From the NCBI RefSeq assembly GCF_003268395.1, contig NZ_LQXQ01000016.1, forward strand, positions 1 through 64,000: a DNA stretch of 64,000 nt. Direction: 5' to 3'. Position numbers and translations under genes: made by a program. The notes beneath the pieces are model-generated. The model was given only the letters and a program-made list of their open reading frames with translations, was not told the DNA's origin and ran no database searches. Of the stretch, positions 45,827-55,371 are shown piece after piece. This DNA comes from Acinetobacter sp. CFCC 10889. Its GTDB lineage: Bacteria > Pseudomonadota > Gammaproteobacteria > Pseudomonadales > Moraxellaceae. Every line of letters starts with the position of its first letter. Positions within the stretch are counted from its first letter, which is position 1.

Positions 45827-46849
45827 ATGAACCGTATTAAACAAGCAGGTTTTACATTGATTGAGTTAATGCTTGCATTAGCACTAGGTTTGGTGATTGT
45901 TGCAGCAGCAACGATGCTATTTTTGACTAGTTCTCGTAGTCAAGCGTTGCAGCAAGGGCAGGCGAGTTTACAGGACAATGCAAATTTTGGTCTAAATTAT
46001 ATCGTGAAAGATATTCGCTTAGGTAATTTGAATACGGTTAAGTCTAGTATTAATGATTTAACTGCATATGGTGGTATTGTTTTTCGCTCATCCGCTAATT
46101 CAGTTGAAGTGAGTGCAGTAGATCGATCCAATATTCCAATGAGCATAGTGGGGGCGACAGCACATGAGACCTTACTCACACGTAGTAAAGGGCTTGGAGT
46201 AGGTACAAGCCCTCAGTGGACAGGTGTATCTAATGTGAAAGATATATCGAGTGATCAATTGACCATTCAATTTGTACCACAATATGTTCTAGATCATAAA
46301 AACACAACAGATGAAAATGATGATGTTTGGTATGGCGGGGTAGATTGCGAGGGGACGGAACTAGAATTTAGTCGTGCGGAAGGTCGGCAAGTTATTGTAC
46401 AACGATATTTTTTAAGAGCTGATGATAATAATAATAAAAATGAGCCAAATACACCTTTAGGGCTTGCGTGTGATGCAGGACATTATCCTTTAGAGGGGAA
46501 TCCAACTGAAATTACCAACTTTGGTGATGATGGGGAAATTATTTTAAAACGGGCGGATCACTTTCGAGTGTTGTATTCAATTCAATCAGGTACAAGTCAT
46601 CGTTATGTAGATACAGCGACCTATATGGCAATGGCAACAAAACCTCGAATTTTAGCAGTGCAATTAGGCATATTAGTACGTTCAAATCAGGCTGTAGGTA
46701 GTGGATTGTTTGCTGATGATCAGGTGTTTAGAGTTTTGGATCAAGATGTAACAGTTACAGTACCTACAACAAATTCTTCAAAATATGCCAGACAAGTGGT
46801 TACACAAACGATCGCACTACGTAATGCTTTTGGGGAGAGAGGACAGTGA
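45827..46849 (+). CDS. pilW: Type IV pilus assembly protein PilW, operon B
   Basis: The 340-residue prepilin has leader MNRIKQAG, helix FTLIELMLALALGLVIVAAATMLFLTSSRSQALQQG, then NANFGLNYIVKDIRLGNLN and RQVIVQRYFLR. It corresponds to the operon A PilW with an extra DHKNTTDENDDVWYGGVDC insertion in the middle. It starts directly after the pilV stop and ends overlapping a GTG-started pilX. Confidence 0.92.
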   Translation: MNRIKQAGFTLIELMLALALGLVIVAAATMLFLTSSRSQALQQGQASLQDNANFGLNYIVKDIRLGNLNTVKSSINDLTAYGGIVFRSSANSVEVSAVDRSNIPMSIVGATAHETLLTRSKGLGVGTSPQWTGVSNVKDISSDQLTIQFVPQYVLDHKNTTDENDDVWYGGVDCEGTELEFSRAEGRQVIVQRYFLRADDNNNKNEPNTPLGLACDAGHYPLEGNPTEITNFGDDGEIILKRADHFRVLYSIQSGTSHRYVDTATYMAMATKPRILAVQLGILVRSNQAVGSGLFADDQVFRVLDQDVTVTVPTTNSSKYARQVVTQTIALRNAFGERGQ

Positions 46850-47610
46850 TTAATCAACAGCGTGGAGCAACTTTAATTGTTGTCCTATTTCTTCTATTGG
46901 CTATTGTTGCGTTAGGAACTTTGGCTGTGAAGCAAAGTTTGGTCGGTTTAAATATTGCAACAAATAGTCAAGCACAACAATTACTAATGCAAAATGCAGA
47001 TGCGGCTTTTTTTAATGTTGAACGAGAAGACAATATTATTCAGGCACTCAGTTCTAGTGGCATGTTTGGCTATATCAGTGGTGCAACAGACAAAGATAAA
47101 GAAATGGTCTTTTGTTATCGAGGCGAAGAGACTGGTTTTTTTGATATTAGCCGAGCAAGTCTAATTTATTGGAAACCTGGACAACAAGCACCGACCAATA
47201 GCGAATTTGGTGCAGATGGCTACTGTGATGCTGCTGAAAGTGAGACAAACTTTTTTACTAGTGGTCGTAAAGCAGTCATGACGCAAGTTGCTGTTAAGTT
47301 TTCAAGTATTTCAGAAAATGATCCTTTTTTCGGAGCGCAATTTGGAACGGATGATCAAACAGTAAAGTTTGATCGTAGTAAGCCTGTAAAAGTTTTTGCT
47401 GTATCTGTGATGCCTACACTTACAAGTGCCTCAGCAACGGACATAAATAATTGTTTTAAGAATCACATGAGTGAAGCAACAGTCCCTGAAGGTACTACGG
47501 TTGCATTAAGTGCTGATGCACGTAGAACTGTGACAGAGTGTCTTTCTGATTTAAATGTCCCATACACCTCATATGTCACTGAATATGTGATTGTTCAAGA
47601 CTTTGTATAG
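46846..47610 (+). CDS. pilX: Type IV pilus assembly protein PilX, operon B
   Basis: The 254-residue product starts with GTG and reads MINQQRGATLIVVLFLLLAIVALGTLAVKQSLVGLNIATNSQAQQLL, the classic PilX N-terminus (RGATLIV in place of the normal pilin leader). GTGA overlaps the pilW stop by 4 bases. PilY1 follows 15 bases later. It is closer to canonical PilX than the operon A copy. Confidence 0.9.
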   Translation: MINQQRGATLIVVLFLLLAIVALGTLAVKQSLVGLNIATNSQAQQLLMQNADAAFFNVEREDNIIQALSSSGMFGYISGATDKDKEMVFCYRGEETGFFDISRASLIYWKPGQQAPTNSEFGADGYCDAAESETNFFTSGRKAVMTQVAVKFSSISENDPFFGAQFGTDDQTVKFDRSKPVKVFAVSVMPTLTSASATDINNCFKNHMSEATVPEGTTVALSADARRTVTECLSDLNVPYTSYVTEYVIVQDFV

Positions 47611-47625
47611 ATTTGGAGTAATGAA

Positions 47626-50600
47626 ATGAAAACATCAAACAAAAATTTCCTGAGTTCATGTCGTTATAAAGTTTTAGCAGCAAGTATTGCAGCAATATCG
47701 ACCATGTTAGTCAGTACCAGTGTGACACAAGCGAGTGATATTGATATTTACCAAGATGCAAAGTCTGGTGATATTACGTTGATGTTTATGCTAGATGTTT
47801 CAACCAGTATGAATGGAAAAGATGGTCAATCACAATCTCGATGGCAGCGTGTACAGGTTGCTATGCGTGACTTATTAAATGGTAATGCAAGTAAAGGTAT
47901 TACTAAAATTAGTGATGACAAAATTATTGGGCTATCGACCCTAGGTGCAATATCGTTTAATAATCAGGGTAATTTAAACTCTAACAGTAGTAGCAGTAAA
48001 GGTGCTGTGTTAGTTCCTGCACGTCGTTTAGATGCTAAGGTTATTGAAAATAAAGTGGAAAAAACACAACGTGAATTGTTGGTGGATCGCATCAATAAAA
48101 TTACAATGAAAACAAGTACGCCAACAGCTAAATCTTATGCAGAAGTGATTGCATATTTTATGGGAGTATCAACAGATAATAGTCAAGCGGATAGTGGATG
48201 GAGCTTCTCACATTCAACAACAAAAAAAGATAATAGATATGAATCACCATCTTCTTTAACACAAAGTGAGGATATACAAAAATGTAGTGGGCAAGGTATT
48301 TATGTACTTACAGATGGAGAGCCTAACTCGAATAGTGGTGTAAATAAATTAGCTGAAATTGCAATAAATAAAAGTGGATTTTCATGTACTTCTAGCAGTG
48401 ATGGGTGGGATTGCACGAACAAACTAAATGCTGCATTAATTAATCCTAGTTTAAATGGTAAAGGTTTAAAGTTTAAAACAGCAGTGGTTGGTTTTGGTAA
48501 TGCATTTAATAATATTGCCTCATTTGATAAGACGAAAACAGAAGCAGAAAATATAGCAGCACTGGGAACGATAAATAGTGATGTTAAGCGTGCTGCACGT
48601 TGGGGAATTTTGGGTGAAGGTGGTTGGTATTCAGGTAATAGCTCTCAAGATGTAGTGGATAGCGTAAATGACTTTATTAGTAGTTTATCTAAGGATATTC
48701 CATCGGTAACGACAGGCTCTCCGACGATTCCACGAGATGCTTTAAATCCTGCTGAGCTGCAAGATAATGCTTATTATCAAACCTTTCAGCCTACACCCAA
48801 TACAAGTTATCAGCTTTGGTTAGGGAACTTAAAAAAATATTTAGTCAGTGAAAATGGTGTTTTAAAAGCTAAAAATGCAGCAACTGTATTTGAAACAGAT
48901 GGCAGTATTAAAGAGCCTGTTTATGATGCAAATGGGAATATCACATCTGCTGTTTATGATTTTTGGTCGAAAGCTTTGAATACTGCTGTAGAAAATGGCG
49001 ATGAAAATACGGTTGGAAGTAAAAAGTTTGCTGCACGTGGTGGTGCATGGTCGCAAATGTTATTGGGTGTAAATGCAGAAAATAAAGCAGAACGTAAGCT
49101 TTTAACCAATCGTAAGGCTGTAAATGGTTCTTTTGTTGGCACTGGTGCATTACGTCAAGTGCAATTGACAGATCTTACAGATTCAATTTATAAAACTGAT
49201 CCAGATCGGGGTTATTTGCTTTCATTATTAGGCTATAACATTGATGTTACTAATCTTCCTACAACTGTTGAGCAACTCAAAGCACAGCCAAATTTACGTC
49301 AAATGGGGGCGGTAATGCACTCCTATCCTTTATTAGTTACTAATAAAGGAAAATTAGAATATAACAAAACCACTAAAGTTATGGATTCAATCAATCGAGA
49401 AGACTATGTGCTGTTTGGAACAACACAAGGTTTATTGCATGTTGTTGATGCTGAAACAGGTGTAGAAAAATTTGCTTTTGTACCCCATGAAATGATTGAA
49501 AAACAAAAAGATGCATTTAGATTATCTAGTGTAACGACTGGGGGCTTACAAAAACTTTATTATGGTATAGATGGGGCTTGGTCTCTGTATACACAGTATG
49601 TTGTTGATAATAAGGGCAATCTTGTTGTTGGTAAGGGGCGTACAGATAGCCAGCAAGGTATGCAAATGGCTTATGGTGGATTACGTATGGGGGGGCGTAG
49701 TTACTATGCGCTTGATCTGAGTAATATTGATAGTCCAAAGCTTAAATTTCATATTGATCCTGCAAGCCAAAAAGTTTATAGCGGTGATTCTTCTACAACG
49801 TTTAGTGAACTGCAATATATGGGGCAAAGTTGGTCTAAACCATCTATTGGTTGGGTGAACTGGGGAGGGGCACGTAAACGTGTGATGTTTGTGGGTGGTG
49901 GCTATGATGCTGGTGGTGATGATGGTGATGCGCATACAAATAATGTGAAAGGATTGTATGAGGGGTATGAGAAAGCGACTTACAATCCAAGCCGATCTAA
50001 AGGTGCTGGGGTATATATGTTTGATGCTGACAACGGAGATCTACTTTGGTGGGCAAGTGATTATGCTACGGCTACGTCAGATGCAAAGGTGAATACAGGT
50101 GTTATTTCAACTCAAAGTAGAGATTTAAAGTATAGTGTTGTCAGTGAGATCCGTACTGTAGATCGTGATGGTGATGATTTAATTGATCATTTGTATTTTG
50201 GTGATTTGGGTGGGCAATTATTTAGAATAGACTTGGATAATAAACAGAATACAAAAGGAGCTGTTCCCAAAGCCCCTGTTAAGCTTTTGACCTTAAATGC
50301 AGGTGAAAAAAGTCCAAGATTCTATGATATGCCAGGTTTTTCTTTATATAATCAAAATGGTACAACATTTGCTGTGATTTCACAGGGTAGCGGTAATCGT
50401 AGTACTCCTTTAGATAGCTATTCTTCTGATACAACATATGATTATGATGCTATTTACAATATCTATGATAAAGATGTTGCACGCCGTGACTTATTTAACA
50501 GAACAGCAGGGTTAAATACACAAAATCTTGGAAAATTGAATTTAGGTGAAATTACAGAAAGTAACCGTTTTGCAGATACAACACTGGTTGCACCTTTTGC

Positions 50601-51144
50601 AGAGAAAGGTGGTTGGTTTTATCGTTTCCAAACGTGTACAGTGGGTGTAGATGGAAAGAAAACGGACTGCGATAAATATAAAAAACAAAGTGAAAAAGTC
50701 TTTGGTACTCCTTTAGTAATGAATTACAAACTCTATGTTTCTACTTTTGATGCAAGTAAACCAGGCATTTCAGGTGACTGTGGTGCAGGTGTGAAAGGTG
50801 AAAGTATGTTAACTGCTTTCTGTATGCCTTTTGGTCAATGCTCATCAAAATTAGAGCATGCACGTGGTGTGATTGGTGTGGGTATTCATACGGTTACTGT
50901 CGGGGGTAAAAAAGGTGGTGGCACTGGGGAGGGCGGTGGTGATACTGGAAGTGGTGGGGAATGTGTAGGGAAAGACTGTCCACCCAAAGCGACAGGAGAT
51001 ACCAGTGCAACAAACTATTGTATTAATACCAGTGGTCGTATTGCTTTAACTGTAACAGGTGGATTTGGTAATGGTGAAGCGACAGAAATGTGCCTAATCC
51101 CACAACGTTGGTATGAAAAACTCGCACCTAAAACAACATCTTAA
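47626..51144 (+). CDS. pilY1: PilY1-type pilus tip adhesin, operon B
   Basis: The 1172-residue protein has a signal peptide (to about residue 36), a von Willebrand A-like domain with MIDAS motif MLDVSTSMNG and a C-terminal PilY1 propeller. The propeller includes LFGTTQGLLHVVDAETGVEKFAFVP and the calcium loop DRDGDDLIDHLYFGDLGGQ. A Gly-rich spacer (GGKKGGGTGEGGGDTGSGG) precedes a C-terminal Cys motif not found in the operon A copy. The vWA region differs strongly from operon A, whereas the propeller is more conserved, so the two tips probably bind different targets. Confidence 0.93.
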   Translation: MKTSNKNFLSSCRYKVLAASIAAISTMLVSTSVTQASDIDIYQDAKSGDITLMFMLDVSTSMNGKDGQSQSRWQRVQVAMRDLLNGNASKGITKISDDKIIGLSTLGAISFNNQGNLNSNSSSSKGAVLVPARRLDAKVIENKVEKTQRELLVDRINKITMKTSTPTAKSYAEVIAYFMGVSTDNSQADSGWSFSHSTTKKDNRYESPSSLTQSEDIQKCSGQGIYVLTDGEPNSNSGVNKLAEIAINKSGFSCTSSSDGWDCTNKLNAALINPSLNGKGLKFKTAVVGFGNAFNNIASFDKTKTEAENIAALGTINSDVKRAARWGILGEGGWYSGNSSQDVVDSVNDFISSLSKDIPSVTTGSPTIPRDALNPAELQDNAYYQTFQPTPNTSYQLWLGNLKKYLVSENGVLKAKNAATVFETDGSIKEPVYDANGNITSAVYDFWSKALNTAVENGDENTVGSKKFAARGGAWSQMLLGVNAENKAERKLLTNRKAVNGSFVGTGALRQVQLTDLTDSIYKTDPDRGYLLSLLGYNIDVTNLPTTVEQLKAQPNLRQMGAVMHSYPLLVTNKGKLEYNKTTKVMDSINREDYVLFGTTQGLLHVVDAETGVEKFAFVPHEMIEKQKDAFRLSSVTTGGLQKLYYGIDGAWSLYTQYVVDNKGNLVVGKGRTDSQQGMQMAYGGLRMGGRSYYALDLSNIDSPKLKFHIDPASQKVYSGDSSTTFSELQYMGQSWSKPSIGWVNWGGARKRVMFVGGGYDAGGDDGDAHTNNVKGLYEGYEKATYNPSRSKGAGVYMFDADNGDLLWWASDYATATSDAKVNTGVISTQSRDLKYSVVSEIRTVDRDGDDLIDHLYFGDLGGQLFRIDLDNKQNTKGAVPKAPVKLLTLNAGEKSPRFYDMPGFSLYNQNGTTFAVISQGSGNRSTPLDSYSSDTTYDYDAIYNIYDKDVARRDLFNRTAGLNTQNLGKLNLGEITESNRFADTTLVAPFAEKGGWFYRFQTCTVGVDGKKTDCDKYKKQSEKVFGTPLVMNYKLYVSTFDASKPGISGDCGAGVKGESMLTAFCMPFGQCSSKLEHARGVIGVGIHTVTVGGKKGGGTGEGGGDTGSGGECVGKDCPPKATGDTSATNYCINTSGRIALTVTGGFGNGEATEMCLIPQRWYEKLAPKTTS

Positions 51145-51154
51145 TGGGTGAATT

Positions 51155-51610
51155 ATGAAAAAAAATAACTCATTTCAAGATGGTTTTACGTTGATTGAAG
51201 TGATGGTTGTTGTAGTGATTGTGGCAATTTTTGCCGCAATCGCAATTCCATCTTATCAAGAATATGCACGTAGAGCTCAGGCGACTCAAGCACAAGAGCA
51301 CTTGCAGCAAATTGCGATTGCATTAGATCGACATAAATCTAGAAATTTTAATTATCAAGGTTTTACATTACCTGTAGAAATGGAAGTTTCACCCAAAGGT
51401 GCAACGGGAAGTGCAGTCAGGTATAACTTCGCTGTGACTAGAGGTGCAGGGAATCAATCTTGGGTGATCACTGCATTTGCTGAAGATACGAAAAATTATA
51501 ATTTCCTCATGTCGAGCACAGGTATACGTTGTAAAAATAAAGCGGAAAATCTGATTGATGCCACAGCTGTTTCATGTGGTGATAAAGATACGGGGCGTGA
51601 AGAATGGTAA
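51155..51610 (+). CDS. pilE: Type IV minor pilin PilE, operon B, first copy
   Basis: The 151-residue prepilin has leader [10 protein letters not shown], helix [40 protein letters not shown] and [13 protein letters not shown], as in PilE. C-terminal cysteines (GIRCKNK...VSCGD) probably form a disulfide. It follows pilY1 by 10 bases and overlaps the next gene by 7 bases. Confidence 0.9.
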   Translation: MKKNNSFQDGFTLIEVMVVVVIVAIFAAIAIPSYQEYARRAQATQAQEHLQQIAIALDRHKSRNFNYQGFTLPVEMEVSPKGATGSAVRYNFAVTRGAGNQSWVITAFAEDTKNYNFLMSSTGIRCKNKAENLIDATAVSCGDKDTGREEW

Positions 51611-52065
51611 AGCATAGCAAAGGTTTTACATTGATTGAGCTCATGATTGTGGTTGCAATAGTTGGAATTTTAGCGGCTATTGCTTATCCATCTTATCAAG
51701 AATATGTACGGAAAACACATAGAGCTGAAGCACAGTCTGAATTGCTCGAATTAGCAGCTCGGATTCAGCGCTTTAAAATTGCAAATTTTTCTTATGTACC
51801 ACTTATAAATGATGTTGAAACACCAGTTACCCTAGCTGATTTACAGCATTCTGGAAAAATACCTACCCAAGGAACAGCTCGATATCGTATTGAGCTGACA
51901 GATGTAGAGCCGAATACTTGGACTTTGATTGCAACACCAGAAGCAACTACCTCACAAAAAAATGATGGGTCTATTTGTTTAAATCACCGAGGTGAAAAGT
52001 TTTGGGCAAAAGGTCAAACATGTACAGCTACAGATTTAAGCAATACTTCCACATGGACGGATTAA
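51604..52065 (+). CDS. pilE: Type IV minor pilin PilE, operon B, second copy
   Basis: The 153-residue prepilin has leader MVKHSKG, helix [40 protein letters not shown] and a globular domain ending in [19 protein letters not shown], giving a C-terminal disulfide loop. It is the last gene of operon B. The 145 bases to rpsP hold no clear terminator stem that I can see, but presumably contain the rpsP promoter. Confidence 0.9.
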   Translation: MVKHSKGFTLIELMIVVAIVGILAAIAYPSYQEYVRKTHRAEAQSELLELAARIQRFKIANFSYVPLINDVETPVTLADLQHSGKIPTQGTARYRIELTDVEPNTWTLIATPEATTSQKNDGSICLNHRGEKFWAKGQTCTATDLSNTSTWTD

Positions 52066-52210
52066 AATTTAAATTCAAAACTGTGGATAAATAAATTTTG
52101 CACTTTCTTTCGTGGTAAAGATAACGTAAAATATTGCCCTCTATGAAAGGGGTTTGAAATGTTTCGATGGTCGAAACAGGGATAATCCGTAAAAACTATA
52201 AGGTTCTATC

Positions 52211-52468
52211 ATGGTTGTTATTCGTCTTGCACGCGGTGGTGCTAAAAAACGTCCGTTCTATCAAATCATTGTGACTGATAGCCGTAATGCACGTGACGGT
52301 CGTTTCATCGAACGTATCGGTTTCTTTAACCCTACAGCTCAAGGTAAAGCAGAAAAACTTCGTTTAGATGCTGACCGTTTTGCTCATTGGGTTTCACAAG
52401 GTGCGCAACCTTCTGAACGTGTTGCTTCTTTAGCTGCTCAAGCTAAAAAAGCTGCAGCTGCTGCATAA
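52211..52468 (+). CDS. rpsP: 30S ribosomal protein S16
   Basis: The 85-residue product begins [41 protein letters not shown], the S16 signature, and ends in an Ala/Lys-rich tail. It leads the rpsP-rimM-trmD-rplS operon. Strong codon bias (CGT, GGT, CTT) sets it apart from the AT-rich pilus genes before it. Confidence 0.98.
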   Translation: MVVIRLARGGAKKRPFYQIIVTDSRNARDGRFIERIGFFNPTAQGKAEKLRLDADRFAHWVSQGAQPSERVASLAAQAKKAAAAA

Positions 52469-52495
52469 TTTTGACAATTAAGTAGTAGATTGCCC

Positions 52496-53044
52496 ATGAC
52501 ACCAACACAGAATGTTCCCGAAGATCGTATTCAGATTGGACAGTTACGTTCAGCATATGGATTAAATGGGTGGCTCTGGGTCTATTCCAATACAGAACCG
52601 ATGAGCAATATCTTTAACTATCTGCCTTGGTATATTGAGACCAAAGCAGGTTGGCAAATGGTTGATGTAAAACGTTGGAAACCACATGGCAAAGGCTTGG
52701 TTGTTTCGCTCAAAGGTGTAGTTGATCGCACCGGTGCAGATAATCTTGTTGGCGCAAATGTCTGGATTTCAAAGTCTCAACTGCCTCAAGCGGGTGTGGA
52801 CGAGTACTATTGGACTGATTTGAAAGGCTTAACTGTGTTAGGTTTGGATGATCAAGAGCAAGAAGTTAATCTCGGCAAAATCCATGAACTGTTTGAAACA
52901 GGCGCTAACGATGTGATGGTTGTTCGTGCAACATCCGACAGCGTTGATGGCGAAGAGCGCATGATTCCGTGGCATAAAGATATCGTACAACGTGTTGATC
53001 TTGAAGCTGGTCGTATCTACGTGAATTGGGGCGTGGATTATTAA
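52496..53044 (+). CDS. rimM: 16S rRNA processing protein RimM
   Basis: RimM binds S19 in the 30S head and assists late assembly. The 182-residue protein has [22 protein letters not shown] at the start, [12 protein letters not shown] in the middle and the PRC-barrel ending [26 protein letters not shown]. The ATG at 52496 is chosen over a TTG at 52490. It sits between rpsP and trmD as in other gammaproteobacteria. Confidence 0.96.
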   Translation: MTPTQNVPEDRIQIGQLRSAYGLNGWLWVYSNTEPMSNIFNYLPWYIETKAGWQMVDVKRWKPHGKGLVVSLKGVVDRTGADNLVGANVWISKSQLPQAGVDEYYWTDLKGLTVLGLDDQEQEVNLGKIHELFETGANDVMVVRATSDSVDGEERMIPWHKDIVQRVDLEAGRIYVNWGVDY

Positions 53045-53097
53045 TTCTTAAATTTATTTTAAAGAATGAACGCAGCAGGAAAATAGAGGAGTCTGCG

Positions 53098-53843
53098 ATG
53101 TTTTTTGCAGTCATTACGCTGTTTCCTGAAATGTTTGAAGCGATTACAGCCTACGGGATTAGCGGACGCGCAGCAAAACGTGATTTGATTCAAGTCCATT
53201 GTATCAATCCGCGTGAGTTTGCTGAGGGCAACTACAAAAGAGTGGATGAACGTCCATTTGGTGGTGGTCCAGGTATGGTGATGATGGCGGAGCCTCTAAG
53301 CAAAGCAATCCATCGTGCCAAAGAACTTGCAGTGCAAGCGGGAGCAGTTCATGTCCCTGTGGTGTATATGTCACCGCAAGGAAAGACCTTAAATGAATCT
53401 GCGGTACAACAATTTATTGATTATGATGGATTGATTGTGTTGTGTGGTCGTTATGAAGGTGTTGATGAGCGTTTGATCCAACAATATGTTGATCAGGAAT
53501 GGTCAATTGGAGATTACGTCTTGTCAGGTGGTGAATTGCCTGCGATGGTTTTATTAGACAGTATTATTCGACGTTTGCCGAATGCAATGTCTGATGAACA
53601 ATCACACGTACAAGATTCATTTGTAGATGGTCTTTTAGACTGTCCACAATATACCAAGCCAGACCATTTTGAAGGTTTGGATGTGCCTGAGGTATTAAAA
53701 TCTGGGCATCATGCAAATATTGAAAAATGGCGGTTTTGCAGCGTTATCAACGCACACTTGAACGTCGACCTGAATTGGTTGAAAAAGTAGAGTTGACCAA
53801 GCAGCAAAAAAAATGGCTTCGGGATTCTGATACTCAAAATTAA
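53098..53843 (+). CDS. trmD: tRNA (guanine-N1)-methyltransferase TrmD (frameshift near the 3' end)
   Basis: TrmD methylates G37 of tRNAs, using a trefoil-knot SAM site. From the ATG at 53098 the protein shows [46 protein letters not shown] and [18 protein letters not shown], all intact. As written, the frame ends at 53790 with an aberrant tail. Adding one T to the T4 run at 53734-53737 gives [18 protein letters not shown], and on to a stop at 53841-53843 (about 248 residues), the expected TrmD C-terminus. A sequencing indel is likely. GAGGAG precedes the start. Confidence 0.93.
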
Positions 53844-53897
53844 TTTGAGTATTCTTTAATAGGCTCTTTATTGGTTGAGATGGTCAACAATAAAGAG
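53831..53897 (+). promoter_or_regulatory. Hairpins in the trmD-rplS spacer, possible L19 leader
   Basis: Two inverted repeats are seen. TACTCAAA/TTTGAGTA spans 53831-53851 over the corrected trmD stop. CTCTTTATTG-GTTGA (53864-53878) pairs with TCAAC-AATAAAGAG (53884-53897) with one bulged G. They lie 90-150 bases before the rplS start and could regulate L19 translation or process the transcript. Confidence 0.5.
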
Positions 53898-53983
53898 AAA
53901 GATAATCGGGTTGATATGCGATATAGCCTCTGTCCCCAGTGGTATTCAGACCTCTTCTGACCCACATATATCGGAGATACCCC

Positions 53984-54355
53984 ATGAGCGGTAAGCATCC
54001 TTTAGTTCAAGTTATTGAAAATGCACAATTAAAATCTGATATCCCTGCTTTTGCACCAGGTGATACAGTGATCGTTTCTGTAAAAGTAAAAGAGGGCGAT
54101 CGTGAACGTCTTCAGGCTTTTGAAGGTGTTGTAATTGCGATTAAAAATCGTGGTTTGAACTCTGCTTTCACTGTTCGTAAAATCTCTAGCGGTGTTGGTG
54201 TTGAGCGTGTTTTCCAAACTCACTCTCCAATCGTTGCTGGTATCGAAGTGAAACGTCGTGGTGACGTTCGTCGTGCTAAACTTTACTATCTTCGTGAATT
54301 GTCTGGTAAAGCTGCACGTATTCGTGAAAAATTACCAGCACGTAAAGCGAAATAA
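53984..54355 (+). CDS. rplS: 50S ribosomal protein L19
   Basis: The 123-residue product reads [23 protein letters not shown], then [42 protein letters not shown] and [27 protein letters not shown], all L19 signatures. The ATG at 53984 follows CGGAGATACCCC at suitable spacing; the open frame upstream is not family-like. The gene ends the rpsP operon at a strong terminator. Confidence 0.98.
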   Translation: MSGKHPLVQVIENAQLKSDIPAFAPGDTVIVSVKVKEGDRERLQAFEGVVIAIKNRGLNSAFTVRKISSGVGVERVFQTHSPIVAGIEVKRRGDVRRAKLYYLRELSGKAARIREKLPARKAK

Positions 54356-54372
54356 TTCGTTTTATACGTGTG

Positions 54373-54400
54373 AAAAAATGCGCCTTTTGGCGCATTTTTT
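54373..54400. terminator. Terminator after rplS
   Basis: AAAAAATGCGCC and GGCGCATTTTTT form a perfect stem with a TTTT loop. It ends the rpsP-rimM-trmD-rplS transcript and may also serve the convergent minus-strand gene. Confidence 0.92.
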
Positions 54401-54433
54401 ATGTCTTATTTTTATATTTTAGATCATGACTAT

Positions 54434-55099
54434 CTATTGGCATTTACCTTTAGAAATAGAGCTGATTGTGCCATCTTGAGGTTTCAGTTTTAAGCAAATT
54501 GTGGCATTTTCAATAATGTTTGATTCACCTTTCAGCGATATAGCGCCTCCTGCATTATAAACAAAAAATTCATGACCATCTTTCGTGGTAAATGCATAAC
54601 CATCGCCTGATTCACTCATTCCTAAATGTTCTTTGACAACCACAGTCATTTGACTACTTTTTTCAGCGACAATATAAAAAAGTCTACTGCCCATTTTATT
54701 TTTACCTTGGTCTTTTATGGTAAATTTACCTTTCAAGTTACCTGTTTTTTTATTCCAAGTGACATAGGGAGAGCATTTTCCGATGGTATCTTCGGCATTT
54801 GGATTATCAATTTTGTCACATTCGATAAATACCTCGAAATCTTGTTTTCCCATTGGAGCAACGTAAAAAGTTGGGCTAACACCTCGATATCCTGAAGTAA
54901 TATCATCAAATTCATTTGGATTTTTAATGGTTAAATCCAATAATACGACTTTGTTTTTATTATTTTGTAAGAATTGTGCGAATTGAGGATCTTGTTTTGG
55001 AATACCTTTATAGCTATTCACTGGGTTTGCATAAAGTGTGAAAGATGAGATCAATGTGATATTGAGTAGTGTTAATTTTATAAAGCTTGAGAGTTTCAT
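54434..55099 (-). CDS. Exported protein of unknown function
   Basis: I do not recognise the family. From the ATG at 55099, preceded by AGGAA at good spacing, the product has 221 residues: a signal peptide (KLSSFIKLTLLNITLISSFTLYANP), then a mainly beta-strand soluble protein. Cysteines at CDK, GKCSP, TICLKL and the last-but-one residue could form two disulfides. The repeated VLLDLTIKNPNEFDD/TFYVAP style suggests a beta-sandwich. It is flanked by rplS (convergent) and truB (divergent). An alternative start 66 bases upstream adds a second unlikely N-terminus. Confidence 0.65.
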   Translation of the reverse strand: MKLSSFIKLTLLNITLISSFTLYANPVNSYKGIPKQDPQFAQFLQNNKNKVVLLDLTIKNPNEFDDITSGYRGVSPTFYVAPMGKQDFEVFIECDKIDNPNAEDTIGKCSPYVTWNKKTGNLKGKFTIKDQGKNKMGSRLFYIVAEKSSQMTVVVKEHLGMSESGDGYAFTTKDGHEFFVYNAGGAISLKGESNIIENATICLKLKPQDGTISSISKGKCQ

Positions 55100-55371
55100 C
55101 GCGATTCCTGAAAAAAATGCTTGTAGTGTTGTGAAATAGTGTTCTATTTTAATGAATTTATTCAATATTTTGAAATGCTATCAGTTACTTTAAACGTTTT
55201 CAAGTTCGTACTTTTTTATGTGTAAAGTAGTTTTTAAACCTATTTTATGGGCGTTTATATAGGAAAATAAGTATAAATTTATCATTCCCTTTGCAAATAA
55301 TCCGATAGATCATTGTTAATTTTTCGCTGAGATTGATAACATGGCGACTAAGAATATTGCTTAGTTTTGTT

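Noticed and set aside
48862-49935. Antisense open frames within operon B pilY1
   Set aside because: Short, low-complexity and fully inside a well-supported gene.
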